Below are positions 43,970-52,454 of a stretch of DNA of 63,887 nucleotides, piece after piece. This DNA comes from Singulisphaera sp. GP187 (GTDB taxonomy: Bacteria; Planctomycetota; Planctomycetia; Gemmatales; Gemmataceae), in NCBI GenBank assembly GCA_945905925.1, contig CAMDQN010000019.1:1-63887 (forward strand), written 5' to 3'. A model generated the notes under the pieces. That model made no database searches, was not told the origin of the DNA, and was given only the letters and a program-made list of their open reading frames with translations. Each line of letters opens with the position of its first letter. Position 1 is the stretch's first letter. The translations under genes and the position numbers were made by a program.

Positions 43970-44045
43970 TGAGTAATGAGTGACGAGTCAAAGGCAGAAG
44001 ACCAACGACACCAGTGCCTTCGGTCTTCTGCCTTTGACTCATCAC
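43966..44045. repeat. Inverted repeat spanning convergent stops of the kinase and ung
   Basis: The core pairing is gagtcaaaggcagaagacc (about 43985-44003) with its complement at 44022-44040. At both outer ends the element reads gtgatgagt, and the TGA inside this supplies the stop of the kinase gene (43967-43969) and of ung (44042-44044, minus strand). Confidence 0.82.
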
Positions 44046-44857
44046 GCTTCCGGCGAAGCCTGGAGCCGCCAGTCGATCGGTTCTTCGCCAGCGGCTTCGA
44101 TCGCGGCGTTGACCTTCGAGAACGGCTGGGTGCCGAAGAACTTGAGTTCGGAGAACGGTGACGGGTGCGCCGATTTCACCACCACGTGCCGCTTCTGATC
44201 GATGAGCGGAATCTTCTTCTGCGCGTACGCGCCCCAGAGCACGAACACGATGGGCCGCTTCTGGTCGTTGACCGCACGAATGGCGGCGTCAGTAAACAGC
44301 TCCCACCCCTTACCAGCGTGCGAGTTGGGGGTGGCTTGGCGCACCGTCATGCACGCGTTAAGCATGAGCACGCCGCGCCGCGCCCAATCAGCCAGATAGC
44401 CGTGTTTCACCGGCGGGATGCCGAGGTCGGTTTCGAGTTCCTTGTAGATGTTGCGCAGCGAAGGGGGTATTGCGATGCCGGGCCGGACCGAGAAGCAGAG
44501 ACCGTGCGCTTGACCCGGCCCGTGGTACGGGTCTTGACCGAGGATGAGCACCTTGACTTTGTCGAGCGGGGTGTAGCGGAACGCGTTGAACACGTCGGCC
44601 GCGGGCGGGAACACGGTTTGTGTTTTGCGTTCCTCAATGATGAATTTCGCGAGTTCGGCCCAGTACGGCTTCCGTGTTTCGGGGTCGAGAGCCGCATGCC
44701 ACGACGGATCGAGGTCGGCGGGCAGTCCCGGAACGCCGGGGGGAAGCGGTGGCAACTCTTCCTGCTTGGGTGAGCGGGGGGCGTCAGCCTCCCGAGTTTC
44801 TTTCGGCTCCTCGTCGAACAAAGACGGAGTTTCGGTGGGTTTCTTTTTCTTGCCCAT
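44042..44857 (-). CDS. ung: Uracil-DNA glycosylase, family 1
   Basis: 271 aa. Catalytic motif GQDPYHGPGQAHGLCFSV (107-124, Asp109 as the water-activating residue), the Ung loop NACMTVRQATPNSHAGKGWE, and the minor-groove loop HPSPFS near 226-231. It removes uracil from DNA in base excision repair. The first ~45 residues are an unstructured extension not needed for the fold. Residues 22-29 (READAPRS) are encoded by a single family-b repeat arm (44772-44793). The ribosome site GAGG precedes the ATG. The stop lies in the inverted repeat shared with the histidine kinase gene. Confidence 0.96.
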   Translation of the reverse strand: MGKKKKPTETPSLFDEEPKETREADAPRSPKQEELPPLPPGVPGLPADLDPSWHAALDPETRKPYWAELAKFIIEERKTQTVFPPAADVFNAFRYTPLDKVKVLILGQDPYHGPGQAHGLCFSVRPGIAIPPSLRNIYKELETDLGIPPVKHGYLADWARRGVLMLNACMTVRQATPNSHAGKGWELFTDAAIRAVNDQKRPIVFVLWGAYAQKKIPLIDQKRHVVVKSAHPSPFSELKFFGTQPFSKVNAAIEAAGEEPIDWRLQASPEA

Positions 44858-45043
44858 GCGTCTGCCTCGTGGGATGTTTGACTACTTTACCCACTGCCAG
44901 GCGCCGGTGCATCCCACGTTGGCCGATCGCGCCGTTAAACCAGCGGTCAAGTTCCGTTGGATCTGGATCGCATCCGGGCCGATCGTGACCACGAAGGCGA
45001 CCGGCAGGCAAACGAACACGCCCCACCCGATCTGGATCGTCGT

Positions 45044-45072
45044 GGTGGGACGAGGCGTTGCGCAGGCCCACC
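45044..45072. repeat. Solitary, diverged family-d repeat arm
   Basis: ggtgggacgaggcgttgcgc... matches most of the arm of the perfect repeat at 2719-2830, but no partner arm is found close by. It lies 11 nt from the stop of the kinase-tubulin gene. It looks like a remnant of an element. The rest of 44858-45082 shows no gene. Confidence 0.65.
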
Positions 45073-45082
45073 CCCACAACAA

Positions 45083-48000
45083 TCAGGGCGCGTCCACGTC
45101 GAGCCACGCGGTCACGTCAAGGCGCGTGTGCGGGGTACAGTGGTTCGTGTCGGGCATCGCCTCGTAAGCCGCGGACGCCGTTGGGCCGAGGTGCGGTAGC
45201 GCCGCGAGCGGCACCGACACCCACTCGCGGTAAATCGTCAGGTCGTCGCGACTGTCAGTGATTGGTAACCCCGCGATCGGGATCGCGCGCCGCGCCAGTT
45301 CGCGCAACGTCTCGCCCGATGCGCCGCCGGGACATGCGAGCACCGCCACTTCTGAACTGCTCCAAGGGCCGTTCCCGGTCCACGCCGGTTCCGCTTCCTG
45401 ATACGCCTGCTCGATGGCCCGCTCCGCTTGTTGCGGGGTGCGGAATCGCTCCGCGAACATCTCTGCCAGCGCTACCTCGCCGAGTCGTTGGTCCAGGTGC
45501 GCGCGGGCCTCCTCGAACATGATTGCGATCACCCCCTCGACGCCGGCACTCGAGTTCAGACAGAGCTGGAACAGTCCGCCGGCTTTTGGTTCGAGGACCG
45601 ACTGCACGCGGCGGTCGATCTCGGTCATGTCCGCGTCGGTGAGTACCTTCAGGAATCGGTCCACCGCATCGCCGATGCTCTGGCACCCTGGCGGCATGAA
45701 CCGGCGTAGCGACACCGGCGGTTCGGGCGGTTCGTCGGGCACGGTCGCGCTCGCGGTCGCCATGCGCTGGCGGGCGATCGCGATGTCGGCGACCTGACCG
45801 GCCAGCGCGTCGCGCACCGTCTGGTAAACGCCGACCAGTTGGCGGAACGTGATCGCCTGAAACCGGGCACGCGGGTACTGACGCAGTGCGTCGGCCAGTT
45901 CCGCGGCGCTCGGCTTCCACATCCCCTTGTGGTAGTGCGCGTAGCACGAGAGACACTCGAACCCGGTGACTGCCTTGGAGTCGAGTTCGATCGTCAGTTG
46001 CGTGTACCGTACGATGTGGCGGTCCGTCACGGCGAGGAACTGTCGGAACAGTTCTTCGGTCCCGGCGAGCCTGAACCCGGCGTCGTCCACAAGAATGGGG
46101 GCGAGCGTGTGCAGGTCCAGCACGAACGCGGCGCCCTTCGCCGCGGCGCCCTTCGCCACGGCTGCTTCGATCGCGGTCGGTGGGCGATTGAGCGAAGACG
46201 AGGGTGGCCCGAGTATCCGGTTGAGGGTGTCGAGCGCGAGGTTGACCTGGGCCGGTTCCGGGAGCCGGTTGAGCCAGCCTCGCGGCAGGAGCGGTTCGGT
46301 GAGCGCCCCCATCGCCTCGTCCACCTTCACGCCGCTCGCCGCGTCCGCGGCGCGCTGTAGGTGGCCGAGGACCGTATCCGGGTCGAGGCCGAGTTGGGTC
46401 CACCGGCTTGCGGCGATCCCGGGCATCACCTCGCGGGCGCGCTTTAGGTCGGGCGCGGCCCAGCGTTTCAACATCGCGCGCCCGACGGTCGCGGCGGTGC
46501 GCGCGACCACATCGGCGCGGGGCCAGTCGAACGTCGCCACGCCGAACGCGGAGATTGCCACCGGGCCGGGCTTCTCGGACACTTCTTCCGCGGCGCGCGC
46601 CTCATCCGCGGCGCGGCCGATCGGCGCGAACAGGTCCAACCTAATGCGATCGGCTGCGTCCGCGAACGGTTCGAGTGCGGAGCTTGCCCCGTCCGGGTCC
46701 GGGGTACGCTGCATGGCGAGCGAAACCACCTGCGAGCCAGGCTTGTTCACGATGCCGGAACCCGGTCCGCGCACCCGCGAGCCGGGGTTCGGAATGCTTG
46801 TCGGGGTGCGCCGCGGCGGCGGGCTGACCCCGGCTTGCGCCACCATCCCGGACGCGGACCCGGGCAGCAGGTAGCATCGCGTAAACGGTGCGTCCTTCTC
46901 CTTCACATACCCGTTCCGCTCGTCGTAGTGCGCGGTGAACAGCGTGTCGGGCCGGCTGTAGTGGTTCAGTTCGGTGAGCGCGGCGTAGGTGTTCCCGAGT
47001 GCTTGTGGCGGCGTGAGCGTCGCGTCCGCGGGCGGCAGCACGAACAACCCGATGATTTCGGGGCGGTCGTACCCCATTCGCTTCAACCGACTGCGCACCG
47101 CGTAGGCCAGATCGAGGAACATCCCGCCGGCGGTGCCGCCCGCCAGACTCCCGGTGAGGTACACACGCGGACGGTTGGAGCGGCGATTCAACCCGGTGCG
47201 GCTCTCGGTGAGCAACAGCGCGTCGGGCGTGACGGCGGCATCGAGTTCCGCCTGCACGCGCGACATCAGCGCGCGGTAGTGATCGAGGAACGCGAGCCGG
47301 CCGAACGAACGGATGCCGAGCGTCTGCGGATTTCGTGGGAGCTTGTAAAGCAACTGCGGGTCGAACCAGCCTTCGGTCAGGGAGCGGCCGTTGAACCGCG
47401 GCTTCATGTAGTGCCCGGCGCGGTTCAGCTTCGCGGCAAACGCCTCGTTGGGGGCGAGCGCGGCGAGCCGGTCGGCGCGGCGCTCGCGGACCGCGTCGTC
47501 GAGGGCTTCCGCGTCGGTGTCGATGAACAGCGCGCGGATCGCGGGCGTCAGGTTCGACGGGCCGTAGCGCTCCGCGAGGTCGAACCGCAACCGCTGGATG
47601 ACGCGCAGCCCGGCGTTCCCCAACCCGAGTACCAGCGCCGGTTGAAGCGGACCGTCGCCGCCGAGTTCGGGCGGGGCCGGCGTGAACACCGGGCCGTAGG
47701 CATCGGCGCCGTGGGGCGGGGTGTCGGTCACGGACACGATCGCGGAACTCAGCGCGGCCGGCACGCCAATCAAGTTCGGCGTGTCCGTCTCGGACGCCCC
47801 GAGCCGCGCGTGGATGGTCGAGCCGTTCCCGCCGGCGCCGGGCAGCGCGCGCACGAACGCGGACACACTGGGCCACCGCTCGTTCGGTTTCTTGGACAGC
47901 GCGCGGGCCAGCGTGGGCCGGTCGCCGGGCGGGCTGGGGTCCAGATTGGGCGGCAGGTTCAAGTGCTGCATGAGCAACTGGCTCATGCTGCTGCCGTCGA

Positions 48001-48664
48001 ACGGGCGCATCCCGGTGAGCAGTTCCTGGTACACGCACGCGAGGCTGTATTGGTCGCAGTAGCGGGTGACGACGCCGTCGAAGGTTTCCGGGGCCGCGTA
48101 CACCGGGGTGATGCCGCCGGTGACCTGCGCCATCAGCCCTTGCAGGTCTTTCACCTGTCCGAAGTCGGCCACTTTTACGTGGTTGTGTAGCAGGAACAGG
48201 TTCTGCGGTTTGATGTCGAGGTGCTGCAACTGGAACTGGTCGTTGAAGAGGTCGAGTACCTCGGCGGTCTCGATCATGTACTGAAGGAGTTCTTCGCGCG
48301 GGATGCCGATCAGCCCCTTGTCGCGGCACTCGCGGAACCGGTCCCAGAGGTTGCGGTCGGCGAGTTCCATGACGATCATGAGCCGACCGTCAACGATGTC
48401 GTAGCGGTCGAGCGCGAGCAGGTACGGGTGCCGCACCCCCTGAATGCGTTTGAGCGACTTGAGTTCTTGTTCGGCGTAGCGAACGAGGTCCGAGTCTTTG
48501 GACCGTAGGTCGCCGTGGATGATCTTGACGGCTTTGAAGATGCCGCCGGGCGCCTCGCAGCGCCAGACCTCACCGAACCCGCCCGCGCCGAGGCGATCGA
48601 GGAGTTTGTAGCCGGGGATCGGCTCAACCTGGGCTTCGGGACGAACGGGCATCGGACGGCCCAT
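45083..48664 (-). CDS. Ser/Thr protein kinase fused to a tubulin-like (Tubulin_2) domain
   Basis: 1193 aa. Residues 18-280 form a complete Hanks-type kinase: GAGGFGEV loop, Lys47 in KAVKII, HLDIKPQN (148-155, catalytic Asp150), DFG (167-169), and APE. A short linker leads to a tubulin/FtsZ-like domain from ~340 (LVLGLGNAGLRVIQRLR) with a Gly-rich signature loop GSLAGGTAGGMF near 500-512 in the place of GGGTGTG. The remaining C-terminal half is helical with a CxxC pair (CLSCYAHYH). A cytoplasmic kinase coupled to a GTPase-like filament or switch domain is implied. No membrane helix is seen. M1 is used as start; a Met at residue 5 is possible. Confidence 0.85.
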   Translation of the reverse strand: MGRPMPVRPEAQVEPIPGYKLLDRLGAGGFGEVWRCEAPGGIFKAVKIIHGDLRSKDSDLVRYAEQELKSLKRIQGVRHPYLLALDRYDIVDGRLMIVMELADRNLWDRFRECRDKGLIGIPREELLQYMIETAEVLDLFNDQFQLQHLDIKPQNLFLLHNHVKVADFGQVKDLQGLMAQVTGGITPVYAAPETFDGVVTRYCDQYSLACVYQELLTGMRPFDGSSMSQLLMQHLNLPPNLDPSPPGDRPTLARALSKKPNERWPSVSAFVRALPGAGGNGSTIHARLGASETDTPNLIGVPAALSSAIVSVTDTPPHGADAYGPVFTPAPPELGGDGPLQPALVLGLGNAGLRVIQRLRFDLAERYGPSNLTPAIRALFIDTDAEALDDAVRERRADRLAALAPNEAFAAKLNRAGHYMKPRFNGRSLTEGWFDPQLLYKLPRNPQTLGIRSFGRLAFLDHYRALMSRVQAELDAAVTPDALLLTESRTGLNRRSNRPRVYLTGSLAGGTAGGMFLDLAYAVRSRLKRMGYDRPEIIGLFVLPPADATLTPPQALGNTYAALTELNHYSRPDTLFTAHYDERNGYVKEKDAPFTRCYLLPGSASGMVAQAGVSPPPRRTPTSIPNPGSRVRGPGSGIVNKPGSQVVSLAMQRTPDPDGASSALEPFADAADRIRLDLFAPIGRAADEARAAEEVSEKPGPVAISAFGVATFDWPRADVVARTAATVGRAMLKRWAAPDLKRAREVMPGIAASRWTQLGLDPDTVLGHLQRAADAASGVKVDEAMGALTEPLLPRGWLNRLPEPAQVNLALDTLNRILGPPSSSLNRPPTAIEAAVAKGAAAKGAAFVLDLHTLAPILVDDAGFRLAGTEELFRQFLAVTDRHIVRYTQLTIELDSKAVTGFECLSCYAHYHKGMWKPSAAELADALRQYPRARFQAITFRQLVGVYQTVRDALAGQVADIAIARQRMATASATVPDEPPEPPVSLRRFMPPGCQSIGDAVDRFLKVLTDADMTEIDRRVQSVLEPKAGGLFQLCLNSSAGVEGVIAIMFEEARAHLDQRLGEVALAEMFAERFRTPQQAERAIEQAYQEAEPAWTGNGPWSSSEVAVLACPGGASGETLRELARRAIPIAGLPITDSRDDLTIYREWVSVPLAALPHLGPTASAAYEAMPDTNHCTPHTRLDVTAWLDVDAP

Positions 48665-48796
48665 CGCTTGAGGGGTTGTCGGGTGTGGGCGTACTGATTG
48701 AACCGTAGCACAGGATTTCCGGCCGGGTCTGAAGAACCGTCACGAGGGAGAGGAAGGGCGGATTCGGGCCGCATTTCGGCGGGAACCTGAAACGCA

Positions 48797-48821
48797 CGAA
48801 GCCCGCCAGAGGCGGGCTTCG
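48797..48821 (-). terminator. Hairpin terminator downstream of a secreted-protein gene
   Basis: Perfect 11-bp stem cgaagcccgcc / ggcgggcttcg with a 3-nt loop, located 87 nt past the stop of the minus-strand gene at 48908. Read on that strand it is followed by tgcgtttcagg, only a weak T-rich stretch. The rest of 48665-48907 holds no gene. Confidence 0.65.
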
Positions 48822-48907
48822 CGGTGAAGGTCATTCGTGCGCGGCTACGGCTTCGCGCTTCGCGGCATCGGCGCAAACGGAAGAGGGGCGCTGCCGGTGG
48901 CTCGGCG

Positions 48908-50011
48908 TCACTTGCTCTTGTCGATCGCCGCTTCAAGAGCCTTCGCGACTTCGGCATCCTTCTCACCCGCGAGCAGCGTCCGCAGCGTGCTGACCTGGGC
49001 CGGGTCGCCCCACTTGAAGCGGGCCAACCCCTTCGCCGCGTCGACCCGCACGGCGCTGTCGATCCCGCCACGGACCACCGCCGCGAGGATGTCGAACGTG
49101 AAGTCCGGTTTCGCGCCCGCGCCGCCGGCCACTTCGACCACCCGCGCGACGACAATTTGCCGGACGTTCTTCGACTGGCGCGGGTCGGTCGCGATCTTGG
49201 TGAGGAGACTGGCCGCTTCCTCCGCAGTGAACCACGTTCCATCCGGTGATTGGAAGTACTGGCTGCGGACGATGTGGCCAGCAACTTTCACCGCGTCGTC
49301 GTCCGAAAGTGGTTCGGTGAACCGCGCCACCAGTGCCTTCCGCCGGTCGGAATCGACCCACTTTTTCTTATCGCGGTCGATGAGCAAGTCGTCGGCAGTA
49401 ACGAGAGCGGCGTGCGTGATGCCCTTGCCCTCTGATAACTCAGTAAAGAACTCGGACACGCCGGCGCGTTTGGCGTCGTCGGGCTTGGCTCCGAACAGCA
49501 CCTCAACGCCGAGTCGGGCGATCCTGGGACTTTTGTCACCGCACAGTTCGCGTGCCGCCACCAACCGCTTTGTCGCATCCAGTTTAGTCAACTTCTCGAT
49601 CGTGGTCGCCCACTCGACCACATGGTCGTAGTCTGGCACACGGTCCTTGCGTGTTACCCCTCGGACGCTCCAGGCGCGCGCAATTTCTTTGAAGTATAGC
49701 GTCGCAACGCCCGTCTCCCCGACCTTCAGAAGCGGGCCGATGAGATACCCACTGGTTCTGCCCTGGTTCCCGGTCGCGGCGAACAGCTCCTTTCCTTTCA
49801 AGTCCTTTGGGCCGGAGTACACGTGAACGACTTTGAGCGTCGCCAGTGTTCCTCCTTCGGCCTGCTTCTCGACGGCAGTGACCTCGACCGACACGAGGGC
49901 GTGTACGTCGCTCCCGTGAACGAAAATTGCCCCTTGTGGCAGATGCTGAGCCGTAGCCGTGCCGGCACCCAGCACGAAAGCCGAGAGCAGGACCAGGAGC
50001 AGGCGGGACAT
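48908..50011 (-). CDS. Secreted HEAT-like protein of unknown function
   Basis: 367 aa. Signal peptide MSRLLLVLLSAFVLGAGTATA, then a small beta domain (about 25-120; AIFVHGSDVHALVSVEVTAVEKQ) and a helical-repeat C-terminal part (about 150-367; LVAARELCGDKSPRIARLGVEVL, RVDAAKGLARFKWGDPAQVSTLRTLLAG). The start at 50011 has a clear GGAGG site. It is 33 bp behind the LEDRVVP protein gene, possibly co-transcribed. Confidence 0.65.
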   Translation of the reverse strand: MSRLLLVLLSAFVLGAGTATAQHLPQGAIFVHGSDVHALVSVEVTAVEKQAEGGTLATLKVVHVYSGPKDLKGKELFAATGNQGRTSGYLIGPLLKVGETGVATLYFKEIARAWSVRGVTRKDRVPDYDHVVEWATTIEKLTKLDATKRLVAARELCGDKSPRIARLGVEVLFGAKPDDAKRAGVSEFFTELSEGKGITHAALVTADDLLIDRDKKKWVDSDRRKALVARFTEPLSDDDAVKVAGHIVRSQYFQSPDGTWFTAEEAASLLTKIATDPRQSKNVRQIVVARVVEVAGGAGAKPDFTFDILAAVVRGGIDSAVRVDAAKGLARFKWGDPAQVSTLRTLLAGEKDAEVAKALEAAIDKSK

Positions 50012-50043
50012 AAACGTGCCTCCGAGTTCGTAGTCTGCACCGA

Positions 50044-52110
50044 TTACCACCGAATACCGGGCGGCGTGGGCGGGACAATGGGCGAGACAATCGGGGGATC
50101 CCGGTGCCACGTCTCCACCACCTCTTGCGCCGTGTTTGAGCTCATGCCCTTGGTGAGAGTCGTCGATACGATCTCGCCAGCGGTCGATTCGACCAACTTC
50201 CTCGGGTTGACAGGGGAGGAGAGCGTGGTGACGTTGGCGTCGGGGGTCCATTTCCCCGTTGGTTTCGGACGCCCGGCGGCGTCGCGGGTGGGATCGTCGA
50301 GCGACCCGCCATCGACCTTGCCAGAGGCGTCCCAAGTCCACGGGATTGAAGCCCGAATTGTGTACGAGTCGTTCGCCGTGTTGACTTCCTCTCGCGTCTG
50401 AACGACGAAGTACGTGACGAAGTTCGCTTTGAGCCAGAAGCGACCGACCATAATCCCTTCTTCGACCATCTTCGGCACTGCCGCCCAGTCCGGGGCGTCG
50501 GCCATGTCGAACACCAGGTTCTCCTTCACGTTCGCCCCGAAGCGCCCGTGCCGCGCCTGACCTTTTTTCGTCGGGTCGTATACCTGCTCGTACCACGGCT
50601 TGCCCCCATCGACGATCGAGTCGATGTAACTCTTCCCCTCAGTATTTGAGATCATGCTGAAGTCGTTGAAGAGGGGGAAGGTGCCAGCGAAGTCGCCGCG
50701 CTTCCGAACGTGGGTGATGGTCTGCACGAAGCCGATGTCGATGAACTGCTGGCCACGCCGGACGCCATCGACGAGAGGGCCGGCGAAGCGAGAAACCTTG
50801 ATGCTTGCGTACATCGACCCGGGAGCGTCGTCGACGACCTCATATTGCGGCGCGGAATGGACACCGTTCCTATCGGTCCTCTGAGCCTGCATATCCGCGT
50901 CCAGCACGAGTTTGTTGTCCGCGCCAGCCGCGTCCAGTTGGACCTTGACGACGTTCACCTGCCGGGTGACGAAGAAGCCGCCGGGGACGTTGACCCGGTA
51001 CGTGCCGACGACCTCGCCCTCGCCCCAGTTGACGATCAGCCCGTTTACCGTGGCCCCGCCGCCGGGCGCGGGTGCGCTCGGTACGACCGAGTGCTGTGTC
51101 CCACCAGCGATGGCCCCGAAGGTTGCCGCGACCTGACCGGGAATGGTGGTCACGTAGGTGTGCCGCGAGTACCCCGGCACATTCTGCGCGCCTTTCACTT
51201 GGTACACCGTGAGCAACACCTGATCGATGATCGCGATCGCGTTCCCGCGCACCCATTCGAGTGCAACGGACTCGGCGTTGACCGCGGAACTCAGCCCCAG
51301 TCCCTCCGCGTAGACCGTGTGCGCGACGAGCGGATCGAACTCCGTCACGCTGCTAATGACCTGACCCCCGCTCTTATCCGTGTTCATCCAGAGGCGAATA
51401 TTGGGACTGGTAAAGTTGAGACGGGCCGTGTCCCCGGCAACGGCACCGGTGATCGGGTCAAAGTGAATGGCGACGAGATCGTCTTCCCCCGCGACCGCGG
51501 CGAGTTCGTCCTTGTCGGCGATCTGATCCAGCGACGTGTCGGGGTCGCCGGAGAAGTTGTAGTTGTCGTTGTCGTCGTTCTCCGCGACCCAGCCCTCTTC
51601 GGCCTCCCCGTATCCATCCGACCGGACAGCTGTGATCGACCCAGAAACCGGCGGGATGTCGTAGATGTTCACGGTGTCGTAGCCAAGCCCGCCGATCGTA
51701 CAGCCCGAGACCGCGGTCAGGGTGACGTACACTGTCTCGGTTCCTTCCACCAACGAGTCGGGGAGCGCGGCGAGGGTCAGCAGTTTCGTGCCCTTGGTCG
51801 GCTCGAACTCGATCTCAAAGTTCGTGGACCCAGAGTAATCGTCGCCGGCGGTCGCGGTGCCTGTCAAGGTGATCGCGACCGTCGCGGAGTTCGTCGTGTC
51901 CGTTCGCGTGAGTTGGATCACGGCCGGGTTGCCACCCTCGGTCGCGTGTATGACCTCGATGCTGACCACCGACCCCGCCGTTGGCACCACGCGATCCTCC
52001 AAGGCTGTCACGTTCAGCCGCGCCCGGTTGGGCGTTGGCGCCTTCAGCGTACCCGGCTTCGTGAACCGCTGGAACAGGCGCGTGGCCAGATTGCGAATGT
52101 TGAGCGACAT
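50044..52110 (-). CDS. Large secreted protein with LEDRVVP N-terminus and Calx-beta domain
   Basis: 688 aa. There is no standard signal peptide; instead MSLNIRNLATRLFQRFTK is followed by RARLNVTALEDRVVPTAG, the short 'LEDRxxP' motif seen at the start of many planctomycete cell-surface proteins. A Calx-beta-like domain follows (SVVSIEVIHATEGGNPAVIQLTRTDTTNSATVAITLTGTATAGDDYSG). Later parts are beta-rich and unrecognised, with Asp-rich segments (AENDDNDNYNF) that could bind calcium. The start at 52110 has a GGAAGGA ribosome site and removes an upstream repeat-coded extension. Confidence 0.75.
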   Translation of the reverse strand: MSLNIRNLATRLFQRFTKPGTLKAPTPNRARLNVTALEDRVVPTAGSVVSIEVIHATEGGNPAVIQLTRTDTTNSATVAITLTGTATAGDDYSGSTNFEIEFEPTKGTKLLTLAALPDSLVEGTETVYVTLTAVSGCTIGGLGYDTVNIYDIPPVSGSITAVRSDGYGEAEEGWVAENDDNDNYNFSGDPDTSLDQIADKDELAAVAGEDDLVAIHFDPITGAVAGDTARLNFTSPNIRLWMNTDKSGGQVISSVTEFDPLVAHTVYAEGLGLSSAVNAESVALEWVRGNAIAIIDQVLLTVYQVKGAQNVPGYSRHTYVTTIPGQVAATFGAIAGGTQHSVVPSAPAPGGGATVNGLIVNWGEGEVVGTYRVNVPGGFFVTRQVNVVKVQLDAAGADNKLVLDADMQAQRTDRNGVHSAPQYEVVDDAPGSMYASIKVSRFAGPLVDGVRRGQQFIDIGFVQTITHVRKRGDFAGTFPLFNDFSMISNTEGKSYIDSIVDGGKPWYEQVYDPTKKGQARHGRFGANVKENLVFDMADAPDWAAVPKMVEEGIMVGRFWLKANFVTYFVVQTREEVNTANDSYTIRASIPWTWDASGKVDGGSLDDPTRDAAGRPKPTGKWTPDANVTTLSSPVNPRKLVESTAGEIVSTTLTKGMSSNTAQEVVETWHRDPPIVSPIVPPTPPGIRW

Positions 52111-52242
52111 GGGCGGACGTCCTTCCGAGGTGAGGTGATACGCCAACCGCATTACCGTAACAACCAGCACCCCCACCCCGTTCAAGGGGAATTCCGAACA
52201 ATCGGACCAGATTTCCGTTGTGTCCCCCAAAGGTAAAGAACA

Positions 52243-52346
52243 GGCGAGCGGGGGGCGTAAGCCCCCTGTTGCGCTCACGACGACCTTCGCGGTCGTCGCG
52301 GGAAGTTGTTGGTGTCGCAACAGGGGGCTTACGCCCCCCGCTCGCC
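52243..52346. repeat. Perfect 31-bp inverted repeat, family b
   Basis: Arms 52243-52273 (starting ggcgagcggggggcgtaagc) and 52316-52346 are perfect complements, with a smaller hairpin (gacgacc / ggtcgtc) in the loop. It lies between the divergent starts of the LEDRVVP gene and purF, so here it is in a promoter region and not at a 3' end. The remaining ~240 bp of 52111-52454 shows no gene. Confidence 0.95.
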
Positions 52347-52454
52347 AAGATTACGACGCCAGCGAACGCGGCTGGGGTTGTTCACGAAACCCACACCGAT
52401 TTATATTCTGATCTGGGGACGGCGCCCCGCTCTTCTTTTCTACCCGGCGGTGAC

